Source: Notolepis coatsorum (lineage: Eukaryota > Chordata > Actinopteri > Aulopiformes > Paralepididae). Taken from it: a stretch of DNA of 64,000 nucleotides. Below, in pieces: positions 24,959-37,329 of this stretch. The notes under the pieces were generated by a model. It searched no databases. It saw only the letters and a list, made by a program, of their open reading frames with translations, and was not told the origin of the DNA. The stretch spans positions 94,367,020-94,431,019 of the forward strand of contig OZ020589.1 of NCBI GenBank assembly GCA_963971535.1, given 5' to 3'. The translations under genes were made by a program, and so were the position numbers. Each line of letters starts with the position of its first letter. The stretch's first letter is position 1.

Positions 24959-25285
24959 GTAACACTTATAATAACACTCAGTTATAAGACCTTTATAAGG
25001 TATTTGTAGATAATGAACTAATCATGAACAAATCATAATATACATTTGTAAATTATTATTAAATCATTTATAACTATATTTGTATGACATTTACAAATGA
25101 GTTCTACATTATTTATAACTCATTGTCAACATTGTTTGTACTTGATTTGTTCATCATTATATAATGTTGCTTGTGTAGTAACACATGTGTAGATGCTTTG
25201 AAAAATGGATATGAAAAAACGACTATACTGTACCTCCATTTATTTGTTCATGTTCAACAAATGATTTGTTAAGACATTCATAAAA
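24959..25285. other. AT-rich TE-like tail, no gene
   Basis: GGTAACACTTATAATAACAC at 24959 resembles a widespread fish repeat terminus. Nothing else is identifiable. Confidence 0.35.
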
Positions 25286-25290
25286 CATCT

Positions 25291-25379
25291 ATAAATGAAT
25301 GAATGAATGAATGAATGAATGAATGAATGAATGAATGAATGAATGAATGAATGAATGAATGAATGAATGAATGAATGAA
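25291..25379 (+). repeat. (AATG)n microsatellite
   Basis: About 22 uninterrupted ATGA units. It creates spurious frames such as the HSFI repeats on the minus strand. Confidence 0.97.
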
Positions 25380-26045
25380 AACGTTTTTTTTTAACATGTA
25401 TTCTCCATATTCCTCCAAACAAATCACGGTATCTAGCTCCGTCAAACAGAACAATCATAACAACAACAAAATGTATTTCTTTTAAAGAATAATAAAAAAA
25501 AAACATAAAAAAAAAGGAATTATAAACAAAAAGTCAAGAGCAATGTATTTTGTTAGCATGACATGTCCAAAAAAGGAATAGAGGGAAGCTAAGCTTATTG
25601 ATCCCTACCCCCTTACATTTACATTGGTTCTTCCATAAATTTTACTAGATATAACATAATTTAGTATAATACAATATAGAATATACTTTTACTTATAGTA
25701 CAAAAAGAAGAAAAAAATTGATTCACTTGACAGCAGTGAATACAGTACAGCACTACATAACACAATATAACATTTTTAACCCTAACTTTGTTTATCCTCA
25801 TTACTCATTTCTGTATTTCTCTAATGTGTATTTGTTAAGCTGCTTTTTAAATTGTGCCATATGTTTACTCAGTTTGATGTATTCAGGTAAAGTATTCCAC
25901 AACTTCACTCCACAAACAGATATATGTATGTGATGATGACACAAGGGTAATAATTATTTGTATTTTCAGGCTGTATAGGCGCCGATTTTGGAGGGCCATA
26001 ACTGCTAAGCTTTCATATGATTTGACAATACCACTATCAGCAACA
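25380..26045. other. Unassigned AT-rich DNA
   Basis: No supported gene. A-rich runs occur at 25495-25520. A possible old LINE remnant near 25790-26000 (short frames only) could not be confirmed. Confidence 0.3.
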
Positions 26046-26536
26046 ACAGGAAAACTCCAACATTTTAGGAAAATTTGCTTATTTGCCATCTACCCTTGAG
26101 TTAGACAAGAAGATACATACCTTTTTTCTTCTCTGTGCATGCAGTAGGAGTAGGAAGGCGCGCACCAGTTAGCCTAGCTTAGCGTCAGTCACTGGAAGTA
26201 GGTTCCTCCATTAGCCTAGTTCCCAACGTCTTCCTACTCCTACTGCATGCACAGAGAAGAAAAAGGTATGCATCTTCTTGTCTAACTCCAGGGTTCCCAA
26301 AATGTTGGAGTGTTAAGATACATACCTTTTTCTTCTCTGTGCATGCAGTAGGAGTAGGAAGACGCGCACCGTTAGCCTAGCTTAGCATCAGTCACTGGAT
26401 AGGTTCCTCCATTAGCCTAGTTCCCAACGTCTTCCTACTCCTACTGCATGCACAGAGAAGAAAAAAGGTAATCAATCTTGTCTAACTCCAGGGTAGATGG
26501 CAAATAAGCTAATTTCCCAAAATGTTGGAGTGTTCT
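26046..26536. repeat. Compound foldback: two tandem hairpins inside an outer inverted repeat
   Basis: The outer arms are ACTCCAACATTTTAGG...TTTGCCATCTACCC (26046-26092) and its complement at about 26490-26534. Inside are two tandem copies of a hairpin whose arms read CTTCTCTGTGCATGCAGTAG with its complement, each with a loop near GCGCACC...GTTAGCCTAGC. The middle fragment CCCAAAATGTTGGAGTGTT (26294-26313) is a third copy of the outer edge. This looks like a foldback MITE that duplicated within itself. Confidence 0.8.
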
Positions 26537-27807
26537 TTAACTCAATGGACGCCAAACCCGAGAAAAGTCGGTTTTCGTCGTTAGTTCTTTTATTCGATAT
26601 TTCCATTCATTATCCATCCAGGGAGCCTGGTGTTATCATAGGGAATGAGTCTGAGATCGCAAAAGTGCAATACCGGCCGTATCCTACCAGGTGGCGGTAT
26701 CGAGCACCCTTTGAAACCTTGTGTCTTGGGCTGTGCATCGATTATATGGGTCCGGGTCAGCTTTTTTTCTCCGGGCAAGACGAGCGGTTATAATGCTTGG
26801 ATTGAGAATAATCAAATACTCCCGATCCATGTTTTGTGGTGGATTATGTTGGCGACACGATGGACATCAATACTTGGAATGGCGATCAGATAATTGGAAT
26901 ATTCTTTTTGGGGTACATCCTAGTCAAGGTAAGGGCTATATGATATCAATCTTGCATTGATCCAACAATGTCTTCATTGCGATCCGAGCGTGTGTATGTA
27001 ACGTTAGTCCATAACGTATTCCGTTGGTGACGATCAAAGCATCAAAAAACGACCCCCCCCCCTGCCCCCCACCCACCCTTTCAAGCATTCATGATGGAAC
27101 ATAATACCTAACATATGCATTTGATTTTTTTATTGTAGCGTGTGTAGGGACAGACCGCCAATGCATTTAGTATAATACATGTTGCGGGCTATTACCAGCC
27201 TCCCAGGAATTACCCTAGACCGCTCTAAAACCATACTTATATTCACCACGGTATAAAACAGGAATGTATGTGTAGCAGGGTGGATTATCCCTGCTTCGTG
27301 GGAACGGTAGCAGGACACAGTAGAGCTCCGTCTGACTGCACCCTCGTCTTTGGGCCTGGAGCGTCAAACTGGAGGCCCGCAGTGAGAGTGGATGGGGCCC
27401 GGGATTTACCAACCTGGTCTGGTACTCTGGTCTTCCTCGCCTCTCCGGGGCGGTCAGCAGTACTCCCCAACTTGCTCTCACTTCCCCCAATACCTCCGTA
27501 ACCCTCCCACAACTAGTGACTGATAGATGAATAAATAGATTTGTTCCCCCCGCAAGCAGTACCCTCCCTTGATGACCACTAGAAACCTTAATGACTGGAA
27601 GGGGAAAGTTGGATAGGAAGGGGTTAATTGTATTAACGTTACCCACATCAAACGAGTTAGTCATAGGCTCAGGAATGGACACGCACACAGAACCCCATCT
27701 AATTCTTTATATTAATTGTACTGTGCAGTTACAAAGATTTAATAGGAATGGGTCAAATAGAATGAAGTCCTACTATTACTCAATTTGTAACTCAATACCT
27801 TATAGAC
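26537..27807. other. Probable TE-derived DNA, no complete gene
   Basis: TTAACTCAATGGACGCC at 26537 looks like a TTAA-element start. A block at about 26858-26932 (TTGGAATGGCGATCAG...GGTAAGG) is shared with the TTAA element at 32207-33139. A TATAAAA motif lies at 27252 and AATAAA at 27531, in moderately GC-rich DNA that may belong to an old LTR. Confidence 0.35.
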
Positions 27808-28753
27808 CATAGGTGTCAAACTCATGGCCCGCGGGCCAAATGTGGCCCGCCACGTCATTTGATGTGGCCCCCAAGAGCTCTGATAAAAAAAAATAATAAT
27901 AATAATTTGTTTCTATTTTTATTTTTTTTTAAACATTAATCTTGGGTTAAAAAATAGCGGTGTTAAAATAATTGTGGGTTAATGCGTTAATAAAGCTTTA
28001 ACTTTGACAGCCTTAGTTATTACACATTCTTACACATACATGTATGTTGAACATCTGAGGTATTGATGAAGTAACAAAGGAAAAAAGCCAAAAGCACTTA
28101 CTCCTCAGACATTCTTTGACAATTTTACAGCCCAAAATACAAAAAAGATCCAGGCGGAATAGGTAACAAAGGGTTGAAGAAATATTGTCTGAACTGTCAG
28201 ATGCAAACTGGCTGTGTGACATAACCGAGCATCTCGCTCAATTGAATAAGAAGCTGTAGGGACGCAAACAAGTCCCACCCAAAACTTGACCAATATAGTT
28301 GTGAACTGAGACAACCCTTATTTTGTTATTTTTGAATAAAGTTACAGTTGTGTGTTCATGCAGACACATAATAGCAATTTCATTACGAATTGAAAATGGG
28401 GGACCCTGATGTAAACAAATCGAAAGTCTTTCTCTGGTCTGCATCCCCCTAACAATTGTGTGCATCGAGCTGTACTGTACTGTACCCATTCTGCAATCTG
28501 TTAATTAAAGTTAATTAAACTATCTTCCATTAGTTGGATGTATGGCCTCTGCAAGGTTGTGTGCAGCCATTTGTTTTTGTAACATCTGCTACATCTGTCC
28601 CACGTGTTCTTTGCAGCTCACAGTTGTTAGTTCTGCCCCTCTTGACTGTGACATTTATTTTACATTACATTAACATTTATACGGTCTTTGGCCCTTTGAG
28701 GGCAACCATAATGCTGATGTGGCCCTCTGTGAAAATGAGTTTGACACCCCTGT
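27808..28753 (-). mobile_element. Non-autonomous hAT transposon, family A copy 2
   Basis: The 17-bp terminal inverted repeats match copy 1 (CATAGGTGTCAAACTCA on the left and the complement of CAGGGGTGTCAAACTCA on the right). An 8-bp duplication, TTATAGAC (27800-27807, 28754-28761), flanks it. About 946 bp long, it lacks the L2 insertion and so gives the empty-site reference for copy 1. It includes repeat R at 28380-28505. No transposase is encoded; the 60-83 residue frames are also present in copy 1 but look non-coding. Confidence 0.92.
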
Positions 28754-28761
28754 TATAGACA

Positions 28762-30230
28762 CTTATATTATACACCCACCTCTGGGTTAGTACCAGGGAT
28801 AATATACTTCAATGTGCTTGACTCATCACCCACGTCTGGGTTAGTACCATGGATAATACCTCTCTCAGGCTTTAATTATATGGTAGGGATAATACCTCTC
28901 TAAGGCTTTACTTATGATACAACAGGTCTGTAACCTCCCCACAGGGAAAGGGTTAATTAGATGGGGAAATATTATTAAAGAACAAACACGTTATCACACT
29001 CAAAGAAAATGAAAAGGTGGGCCCACTTTACCAAAACAAAAGTCCTATACTAATGCCGGCATGTAATGTTTATGGGGTACCCCTATGACCTGTAGTTAGC
29101 AAGGTTAGCTTCACCCGTAGGCCGCATCACACTGTGTACTGTGCAATAAGATCCTGAGCATCGAAGCTCTATTGTACTCAACCAAGATGGCGGCCTCGCC
29201 GCGCCACCCCTGTCCGGGTAGCAAGATGGTGTTGAACGCTCTCGTCACGGGCGCCAGCCAGCGGGGCTGGAGTAGAGGGAGCAGTAGCGGGCTGAGAGCG
29301 CGTGCTGGGTGATGGCGACCTCTGCTGGTCGGGACGAACTCCCGTGCTGGGCTGAAGACAGCCGGTGCGGAGCAGATGTCGGACGCCGGCGAAGACTGGT
29401 TGTTGACGGCTGGCGCTGGGTCGACGCGCGACAATACTCTCAGACAGCCCTCCTGCTATTCGGTTATACTGTTACGCAACGTGGCTGGCTACACCACCGG
29501 TCTCTTCAGCGCCTCGCGCCCGGTGTATACTGGAGTCAATATAGCCGTTAGCAGCAAGCTAATATACTGCACACACTGCTACTATAACACGTTATCTATG
29601 GACGTTAGTCCTTGGGTTCGGTTTCTCTTACTCACACACTATCACGGATACTTCTAGGATAACCCGTCCCTAGCAAGTATGTCTCGTCACCCGTCGCTCG
29701 CTCCGGCGGGGCTCTCTGGCTTCACTTCTTCAACGGGGCTATTCCAAAGCACCTCCCGTTGTAGCTGCGACCGTTCACGGCTACATCCAATGCCGAAGAG
29801 GTCTTCCGGTTCCCCTCACCTCCAGGTGATTCCCTCTTCCTCGTTGCTTGCTTCTCTCTCTCGTGCGCTCCGCCTGCCACCTGCCGCCCCCTGCTGGAAC
29901 CGCCACCTAGCCCCACAGGAAGAGAACTGGATGGATTGAATATGATTCAGCTTACTGTTTATAATCCATATTCCAGCCGGTGAGAGAAGGGGAAACTTGG
30001 GTCATTGTTCGAGAGAATATCAATGGAAACTAGTCAACATGTCTTTGTGCACAAAGGGGAGACAAAAGGCAAGTCAGCACTTCTGAATAATAGTAGAATA
30101 TTCAGGGTGCTACATATGGATGATTTTTATTTTTACTTTTTTACATATTGAACGATAGATACTCGATGTCAAATGGGCCATAGTATTGTATCCATAGCTA
30201 TAATAATTATTATTATAGTTATCCTGTTAA
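28762..30230. other. Unassigned DNA with a GC-rich island
   Basis: 29150-29520 is GC-rich and begins with AAGATGGCGGCC, which fits a YY1 site and a possible start context. A 42-codon plus-strand frame opens there at about 29166 and stops without a clear splice donor. A minus-strand frame of 107 codons overlaps it. The island could be an LTR or promoter of a retroelement; TGTAGCG at 27137 and GTGCTACA at about 30108 are candidate outer edges, though without a matching target duplication. Confidence 0.3.
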
Positions 30231-30575
30231 GCTGTAGCCCTATTTTCAGAAATTTCGCCTAAAGGTACATGCCTAAGTAAATGGAAGATTGCTCCACTTC
30301 TACAAGGTCAATTTCCATGTTCTTGGTATCTAGGAACATCTAGGGACTTGGGGGTATGTATTCCCAGTGTCAGAAATATTGTGTCTGTTACTAGGCTTGA
30401 GTAAATTGTATTGAAAAAAGGAGAATATAAATGATGATATTTTTTTGCATCTGTGCCGGTGAATAACACCAAGAGATTTCGCTCCATGAGCTCATTCACC
30501 ACCTTATTGAGATCAAGTGTACAAAAAATCTAAGCAAATTAATAAAGGGAAGATGATTAAATAGAAGGATTTGTA
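30231..30575. mobile_element. TTAA-type (piggyBac-like) element terminus, copy 2
   Basis: It begins GCTGTAGCCCTATTTTCAG right after TTAA (30227-30230) and is the inverted counterpart of 24050-24414. Its other end is not certain; TTAA sites at about 30704 and 31199 are candidates. Confidence 0.5.
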
Positions 30576-32202
30576 GATACAGTAATACATGATCATCGAT
30601 TTTAATTATAAATTTATATTTGACCTTGAACTTGACCTTATTATGGCCAAATCATATATCTATGGATAGGGAAAAGGCTCCTATTTCCAATGGCAGGGTT
30701 AAATCTGGATTTAGTCATCTCCTCGCGGTTTACGATAAAAGAGATATAATTAGCATTTCTCAGATAAATTCTTATTTTCGGTAAATCTTACAAAACATCG
30801 GTAAAATGAAAATATACACTTTGACTGCTGTTTTGATAGGGTTATGGTCTTTACTCTTGACAAAAAAAACTCTTAACATCCAATGTGGGCCCTCATGAGG
30901 ACGATTCGCAACGCGCCACTTTGCCGACCTCTAGCGGCTCGGGTGTGCATTTCTTTTAATACAATATATAGATAGAATTAAAGCCCTATTTATTGCCTGT
31001 CAATTGCCCTTTCAGGTGAAAGAATCCGTTCAGCGGTTCTCGAATTACATGTTGAAATGTGAGGCGTGCGCCAAAGTACACATTACCACCCCGACCTCCG
31101 GGGGCTCTAGCTCCGTCAATCATTTGGCGATCTCGAAACATTTTGGACAGGGTTGTAGCAAATGAGAGGACCTTACGGCTTAAAGTGCCACTTGCAGGTT
31201 AAACCCTACTCTTCAATTATGGGTAGTTTACATCATTGGTATCTAATTTAATTATTTCTTTTTTTCCATTTGACGCCGGAAATTCCACTCAGAAAGGGTT
31301 CAAAATGTCCATGCACGAATAACATGTATGGAGCCAATCAAAAAGCTTATCAGACGTTATCAGTGCCGTGACGTCGGAGAGACTTTGATGGACCAGCTAC
31401 GACTGCATTTTTGGTTGAAACAAAGGTAGTTATAAGGTTTTTAATGTCATAAAAAAAACTACATTTACCACTAGGCAGCCTGTTGTTCAGTACAGCAGCG
31501 CTATTGGCTGTCGCCTTATCCCCATCACGGGTCATAGTACCAAGCTAGCTAGCTAACATTAACGTTAGCATTATGTCTACTGTCGTGAACCATTTTAAAT
31601 CGGGGCATGTAGAAGAGTTTCGGCAACGAGTAAAATGTGCAGGTCCTCTTCTCAGACCTGTGAGGCAAAGCACTGCCATGCATCATGCCGGCTAGCAAGC
31701 TACAAGTCATGGCATGTTGATACGATAGTAGCCCCTTTCATGACTGATGCACTTGGTGCATCACAGTCACGAAACGGGCTACCACAATAGCTAACTAATG
31801 TTAACGTTACAAGCTCAAACACCTTATAACTACTACTACTGTTGTGTCCATAAATTCCCTGGCAGAATACTTTGTTTGTGAGGACAAATGTATACAGGAG
31901 TTAGGAGTTTCAAGAATGCCGGCTAGCAAGCTAGCTACTAACGTTATATACACAATATGTACAACGACACAATGATTTACATTAGTATTTACAAATATGG
32001 TAATTCTGTTGTGGCTTTTACAAATAGTGGTTAGCTTTAGAGATAAATGGCTATGATCACGGAGCAATAGTGTTAGGTGAAACAGATACTAGCCACAGAT
32101 TCCTCGGCTAGTAGTAACAAGAAGGCTCTTTGCTTTTTGCCACTACCTGCGTGTGATTCTCAGCGCCCCCCTGCTGCCCTGATACCTGGTGTGACGTCAT
32201 CA
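30576..32202. other. Unassigned non-coding DNA
   Basis: No gene found. It holds GCTAACGTTAGC-type repeats and a small hairpin at about 31727-31785 (GTAGCCC...TGATGCACTTGGTGCATCA...GGGCTAC). GCCGGCTAGCAAGCTA is repeated at 31687 and 31919. Confidence 0.4.
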
Positions 32203-32206
32203 TTAA

Positions 32207-33139
32207 CACTTTGAGAGCCCACCACAACATAACATGTGTTATCAGCCCGCCCCCTGAATGCCCACCACGACAATTAGCGTGTTATTTTTTTATTAGCGAT
32301 CTGAATTCATATTTCATCAACCGAGTCTCTCGTTGGGAAACCAGCCCCATCAGGAGCTCAGATGTGGAAAAAAGCACCCCCTATCATCTCCCAGATGGTA
32401 ATGCACCCTTTTGGAATGGACTCAATGAAAATGGATGAGAAAAGAAAAATCCGGAATCCACATTTTACTTCTCAGGCATGTAATCCGAGCCGATTGCAGT
32501 CATTCTGGTCCCTCAGAACAGCGTGGAATATGTGTTTCGAGCACCCAGCGTTGGATCAATAAAAGCGATAGATTTTTGGAATGGCGATCAGGAATTGGAA
32601 TGATCTTTTTGGAGAACATCTGATCTGAGGTAAGGAATCTATTTTACAAGTCTTGGGATAATCAGAGTTGTATTCGCTGAGCTCTCAGCGTTCGCCCTAT
32701 GTGTGTGTGTGTGTGTGTGTGTGCGTGTGTGTGTGATGTTGAGGAAATGAGGTAATCGATTTTCAGCTTGCGGCCCCAGCGTGCATACGTACACATATAC
32801 TATCGATAATCTAGCGTTTATTTGAAAAGGATTCATAAATAGGCAAAAAAACGTTTTTGTGTATTCTAGAATATTCCAGTACAGGGCGTTTATTATGGAA
32901 TCTTTTTATTTTCCTTGAAAACGAGGGCTTTTCAAAATGCTATAAAACGGAAATGAACCGATAAAAAAACAATCCGCTTCGACAATGTTGACTGGAAAAT
33001 GAGTCATTGATAAGCGACGGGCAGATTAGACACATAGCCATAATTTAAAACATAGATTAGGCGTTATTAACGCTAACATTGAAGTGGATGATGGGCATTC
33101 AAGCATTAAATTATGCGCCCCCTGCTGGCACTGAAAGTG
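32207..33139. mobile_element. TTAA element with CACTTT termini
   Basis: TTAA flanks both sides (32203-32206, 33140-33143). The termini are CACTTTGAGAGCCC and the complement of CACTTTCAGTGCC. It fits a piggyBac-like non-autonomous element of about 930 bp. It contains (GT)n at 32701-32734 and an exon-like block ending GGTAAGG near 32632 that is shared with about 26932. A related terminus pair is at 60355-62314. Confidence 0.7.
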
Positions 33140-33257
33140 TTAAAATGACACACGCACGCTATGAAACATGGATTAAAATATGCATGTGCGTGGTGGTTGT
33201 GGTTGGGCGGACGAAATGTTTGATAAAAACGCTAAAACTGGGTACATTTCATTGGTG

Positions 33258-33510
33258 AAGTGTAACGCATGGGAGGTCACACTACCTTCACCATTTCCCT
33301 CCCTCGCTGTGCAGGTGCCCTGACCGACCTGTAGGAGTCGCTGTTTACAACGACCAGATTACCACCCACCGGCTTCCCTCCCGCTGACACAGCCAATTGT
33401 GCCAGTATGACGACCGGCCAAGCCGGAGGCACCGCTGACAGCCGGATTCGATACCAGTGTCTCTGCGGTGGTAGACAGACACTTAGTCCGCTGTGCTACC
33501 CGGCCGCCCT
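33258..33510 (-). mobile_element. tRNA-derived SINE, copy 2 (3'-truncated)
   Basis: On the minus strand the head has A box TAGCACAGCGG and a B-box-like TATCGAATC. The body aligns with SINE copies 1 and 3 (CGACCTGTAGGAGTCGCTGT on the plus strand). The A-rich tail is absent. Confidence 0.75.
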
Positions 33511-34269
33511 TACCGCCACGTATTCCTATACTTTAGAACGCTGGCCTTTTAACCACACATCACGCATATCGCTCTGGCGCTGTTTGAGTTGTATTTACTA
33601 TAATTTATCTGATTTAATTTAATTCGTTATGGCTTATTTTAATTGTTATCATTATTGTTATTGTATTGTGTTGTGTCTGTCACATGTTAAATAAAATATA
33701 TAAAATGTAAATTAAATAAAATGCATGAAGATTATATACTTTCACATTTGAAGCCTGTCAACTTCAAGAGGACGTAATCAGAGCAGCATAACTGGACCCC
33801 ATACCACTTTAACATCACCTTTAATCAGAGCAGCATAACTGGACCACATACCACTTTAACACAACCTATAGAGGTCAATGGATACACAAACGTCATGTAG
33901 AATGTGTACTTTTACTTTAGATACTTAAATACATTCAATAGCGAATACTTTTCTACTTTTACTTAAGTAGAATTTGAATGAAGGACCTTTACTTATACCA
34001 GAGTACTAATTTATATGGGCATTTCTACTTTTACACTTTTACTTAAGTAAAGGAACTGTGTACTTCTTCCACCACTGAGTAAAACGTACATGTACCTGCA
34101 TTAGTTAATAATGGGACATTTTTATATACCATCTGTAGAAGGGTTTATCAAAGTGTCTCTACAAAGTGCCACTAGGTCAGAGAAAAGCAAACCTTGTAGA
34201 GTTGTGAAACACTATGAACATAAAATAAAAAACAATGCACTGATTTGGGCAGATATGGATGACAATTAA
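33511..34269. other. Unassigned DNA with a 53-bp tandem duplication
   Basis: AATCAGAGCAGCATAACTGG with its following sequence appears twice in tandem (about 33776-33880). A TACTTTTACTTAAGTA-type fragment follows at 33900-34070, a common fish repeat. No gene. Confidence 0.45.
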
Positions 34270-34271
34270 GC

Positions 34272-34425
34272 ATTACATCACGTGCAGAAGTGTGTTATAC
34301 GAATTAGATCATGCCTAGGGGGGGTTGTTAGGCCCGACGTGCAGCGGAGCGGAGGGTCGTTAGACCCCCCTAGGCATGATCTAATTCGTATAACACATGA
34401 CTTCAAGTGATGTAATGTCTTTTAT
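34272..34425. repeat. Long hairpin with TGTTATACGAATT arms
   Basis: Arms of about 54 bp (CATTACATCAC...GTGTTATACGAATTAG...GCCTAGGGGG) are mirrored with few mismatches around a loop of about 38 bp holding GCGGAGCGGAGGGTC. The core GTGTTATACGAAAT recurs singly at 35032 and 36861, so it is probably a transposon terminus, here head to head. Confidence 0.85.
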
Positions 34426-34429
34426 ACAA

Positions 34430-36960
34430 TGGCCGAATTCACCCAACCTTATTGCTATAGAATAAACACACAGTAATTGAAGCATAATGGAGATTTATTC
34501 ACAAAACCATCCCCAGAAAAAGTTGGTAATTTTCTTTTTTTTAAAGTTGCCTCTGTGTCTAGAAGCAGAGGGAGGTTGCTTCAAAGCATGCCATCTAACA
34601 ACAAACGTCATATAAATCCTGCGATGTATTATTGTTTTGACAATGGGTCATGACAAACCAATTACATAATCCAACATTGTGTAAACAACTAACATATTCC
34701 AGTTAACTGTATCTTTTTTTAATTATTCGTTACGAATATATCCATACTTCCATTGTGTCCGGGACATCCAGTGAAATCACTTCGTGCGACAGTGTCCTTT
34801 TGCAGAGGGAGGTTGCTACAAAGCATGCCATCTAACTACAAACTTCATATAAAATGATTCTGCTATAGAGCCACACTCCGTTATGCACAAGTTTACAGAC
34901 ATACATGACATACAGATAGACAATACTGCTACATCTATACATTAATGACATACCAGATTTACAAATACAGTACTGTTTTTGTAGGGTGATTATGGTTTAT
35001 TTACATTGAGGTTCTGGGGTCACGTGGAGTGTGTTATACGAAATACCCCCCCCCCCCCCCCCCCCCTCCACCCCACCTACCAATCTCCTACCTACCAACC
35101 TCCTCCAATGTACAGTTTCTTCGTCAAATGTATATACTCTCTTTTTTAGACTCTTCTTGTATCACAAACAGTACTGTATTTGTAAATCTGGTATGTCATA
35201 AATGTATAGATGTAGCAGTACTGTCTATCTGTATGTCATGTATGTCATATATGTTATGATGAATTGAAAATGGGGGACCCTAATGTAAACAAGACGAAAG
35301 TCTTTCTCTGGTCTGCATCCCCTTAACAATTGTGTGTATTGAGCTGTACTGTATTGTACAACCATTCTGCAATCTGTTAATACAATTTTCAATCAATCAA
35401 TCAATCAAATAACAACCGGTAACTTCACTGTGCTTCTTAAACAATGATTGGTGTAAATTGTGTCGGTGCCCGCGGCTTTACATATTCGGGGTAACATCAT
35501 ACATGTACATAGATCAAAATGTACAAAGTTCGTTTTCATCAATGTCAGCATGTCTTTTTTCCTTCTCCGGCTTCTCCTGTTGTATAAGTTTACAGACTTA
35601 TATTATTCAATGAGACTGCCAGTGCCAGCCAGCTTTTGCACGACGGACACCGACACAGAGAGCACTCAGCCTCAGAACCCCCCGTGATTTATATTTTGTT
35701 TTACAATGGGTCATGACAAACCAATTACATAATCCAACATTGTGTAAACAACTAACATAGTCCAGGTGAGTGTATATTTTTTGAATGAATCGTTATGACG
35801 AAATAAATACATCCATTCCTAAAGATTATTGTCCGCCATCTTGGTTTCATTCGGAAAAGACGAACGGCGGATTCATTCGAGAAAAAAAAGTTATTCGGTT
35901 GTGGGCGGGTTCTGGGGTCACGTGGAGTGCATAGGCGGCGAGTGAACCGGACATTAGGGTAGGCTATATAGCGCGGAGCGAGCAAAATGTTTCCTTTTTT
36001 GTCAATACACAGTGCAAATTAAGTGTTCAAATGAAGGCATCCAATAATAGATTAACCATTGTCTTACCTTAATGCAGCAAAATGCGACGTTTCGTCTTTC
36101 TTGGCATCAATGATCTTTTCTGCTTTAACTTTGTCTGTGAGATCACTTTCAATGTGAAGCAGACTGGCGCATTGTTGGTTTTGGATGCGATGGGCCTGCT
36201 GAGAAAGACCGTTCACGACTTGAATCACAAGTTGCAGTGCTGACAGCAATGAAGGGAACGTCTTTCGTAATTTAGATCTCATCATGCTTTGAAAACAATG
36301 TACATACAGTAGCTCTAAAAAGTGTCCACGATTTGATGAACTCAGACTCTCATCATGTCCTCTTAGAGAGCAAGCCCTTGTTTGCCAAGATAACGCAACA
36401 TATAGCCTCAGGTGATCCGTGTTGTTATGCCCAGGGGCAGCCCGGTGCAGCTTCTAAATTACTTTGTTTATATGCCTTGGGAAAATACTGTATATCCATT
36501 TTGCTTTTTTCAAAATAGTGCGCTGGTGTTCGCTACAAAGCGATCGGCGGGCGGAGATTCGGAACGCAGATGTTTGCTTTACTGCGGGATCAGGATGATC
36601 ATGAATGATGTGATTGGCTACATTATTTAACCTGAGCCTATGTGTGATTGGTTACTGCCTGTACCTGGAATGTTGAACGCTGCCACCTAGCCGACTGACA
36701 CCATCGTCGTTGACACCTCGGCCAGCGGGCTGCAGCACAAGACACACACAATAGCCAGCAGCCTGTGCACATATATTATATATACATTTCAAAATTCCCA
36801 GCATAATATTTTGGGTAGGCATAGCCCCCCCTGGCCCAATAGACCCGCCGCCTATGGTGGAGTGTTATACGAAATAACAACATGTAACTTCACTGTTTCA
36901 GCCAATCAGAATCAAGAAATTTGCATGCCATTGTATAAGTATGAACAACCTATATCATCA
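34430..36960. other. Repeat-rich DNA around the TGTTATACGAAAT element(s), no gene
   Basis: Direct repeats: the TGCAGAGGGAGGTTGC block at 34565 and 34803, and ACAATGGGTCATGACAAACC at 34640 and 35703. GGTTCTGGGGTCACGTGGAG occurs at 35010 and 35907. Inverted copies lie at 34890-34980 and 35165-35252. A C-run sits at 35045-35066. Repeat R copy 3 is at 35265-35410 (minus) with a (TCAA)n tail. No supported coding sequence. Confidence 0.5.
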
Positions 36961-37325
<365 letters not shown>

Positions 37326-37329
37326 TTTA

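Noticed and set aside
27137-30114. Solo LTR bounded by TGTAGC and GCTACA
   Set aside because: No matching 4-6 bp target duplication and no second copy in the window; kept only as a possibility within the region note.
34300-34400. loxP-like site (TTATACGAA and its mirror)
   Set aside because: Only about 9 bp match a 13-bp loxP arm and spacing differs; better explained as a transposon terminus.
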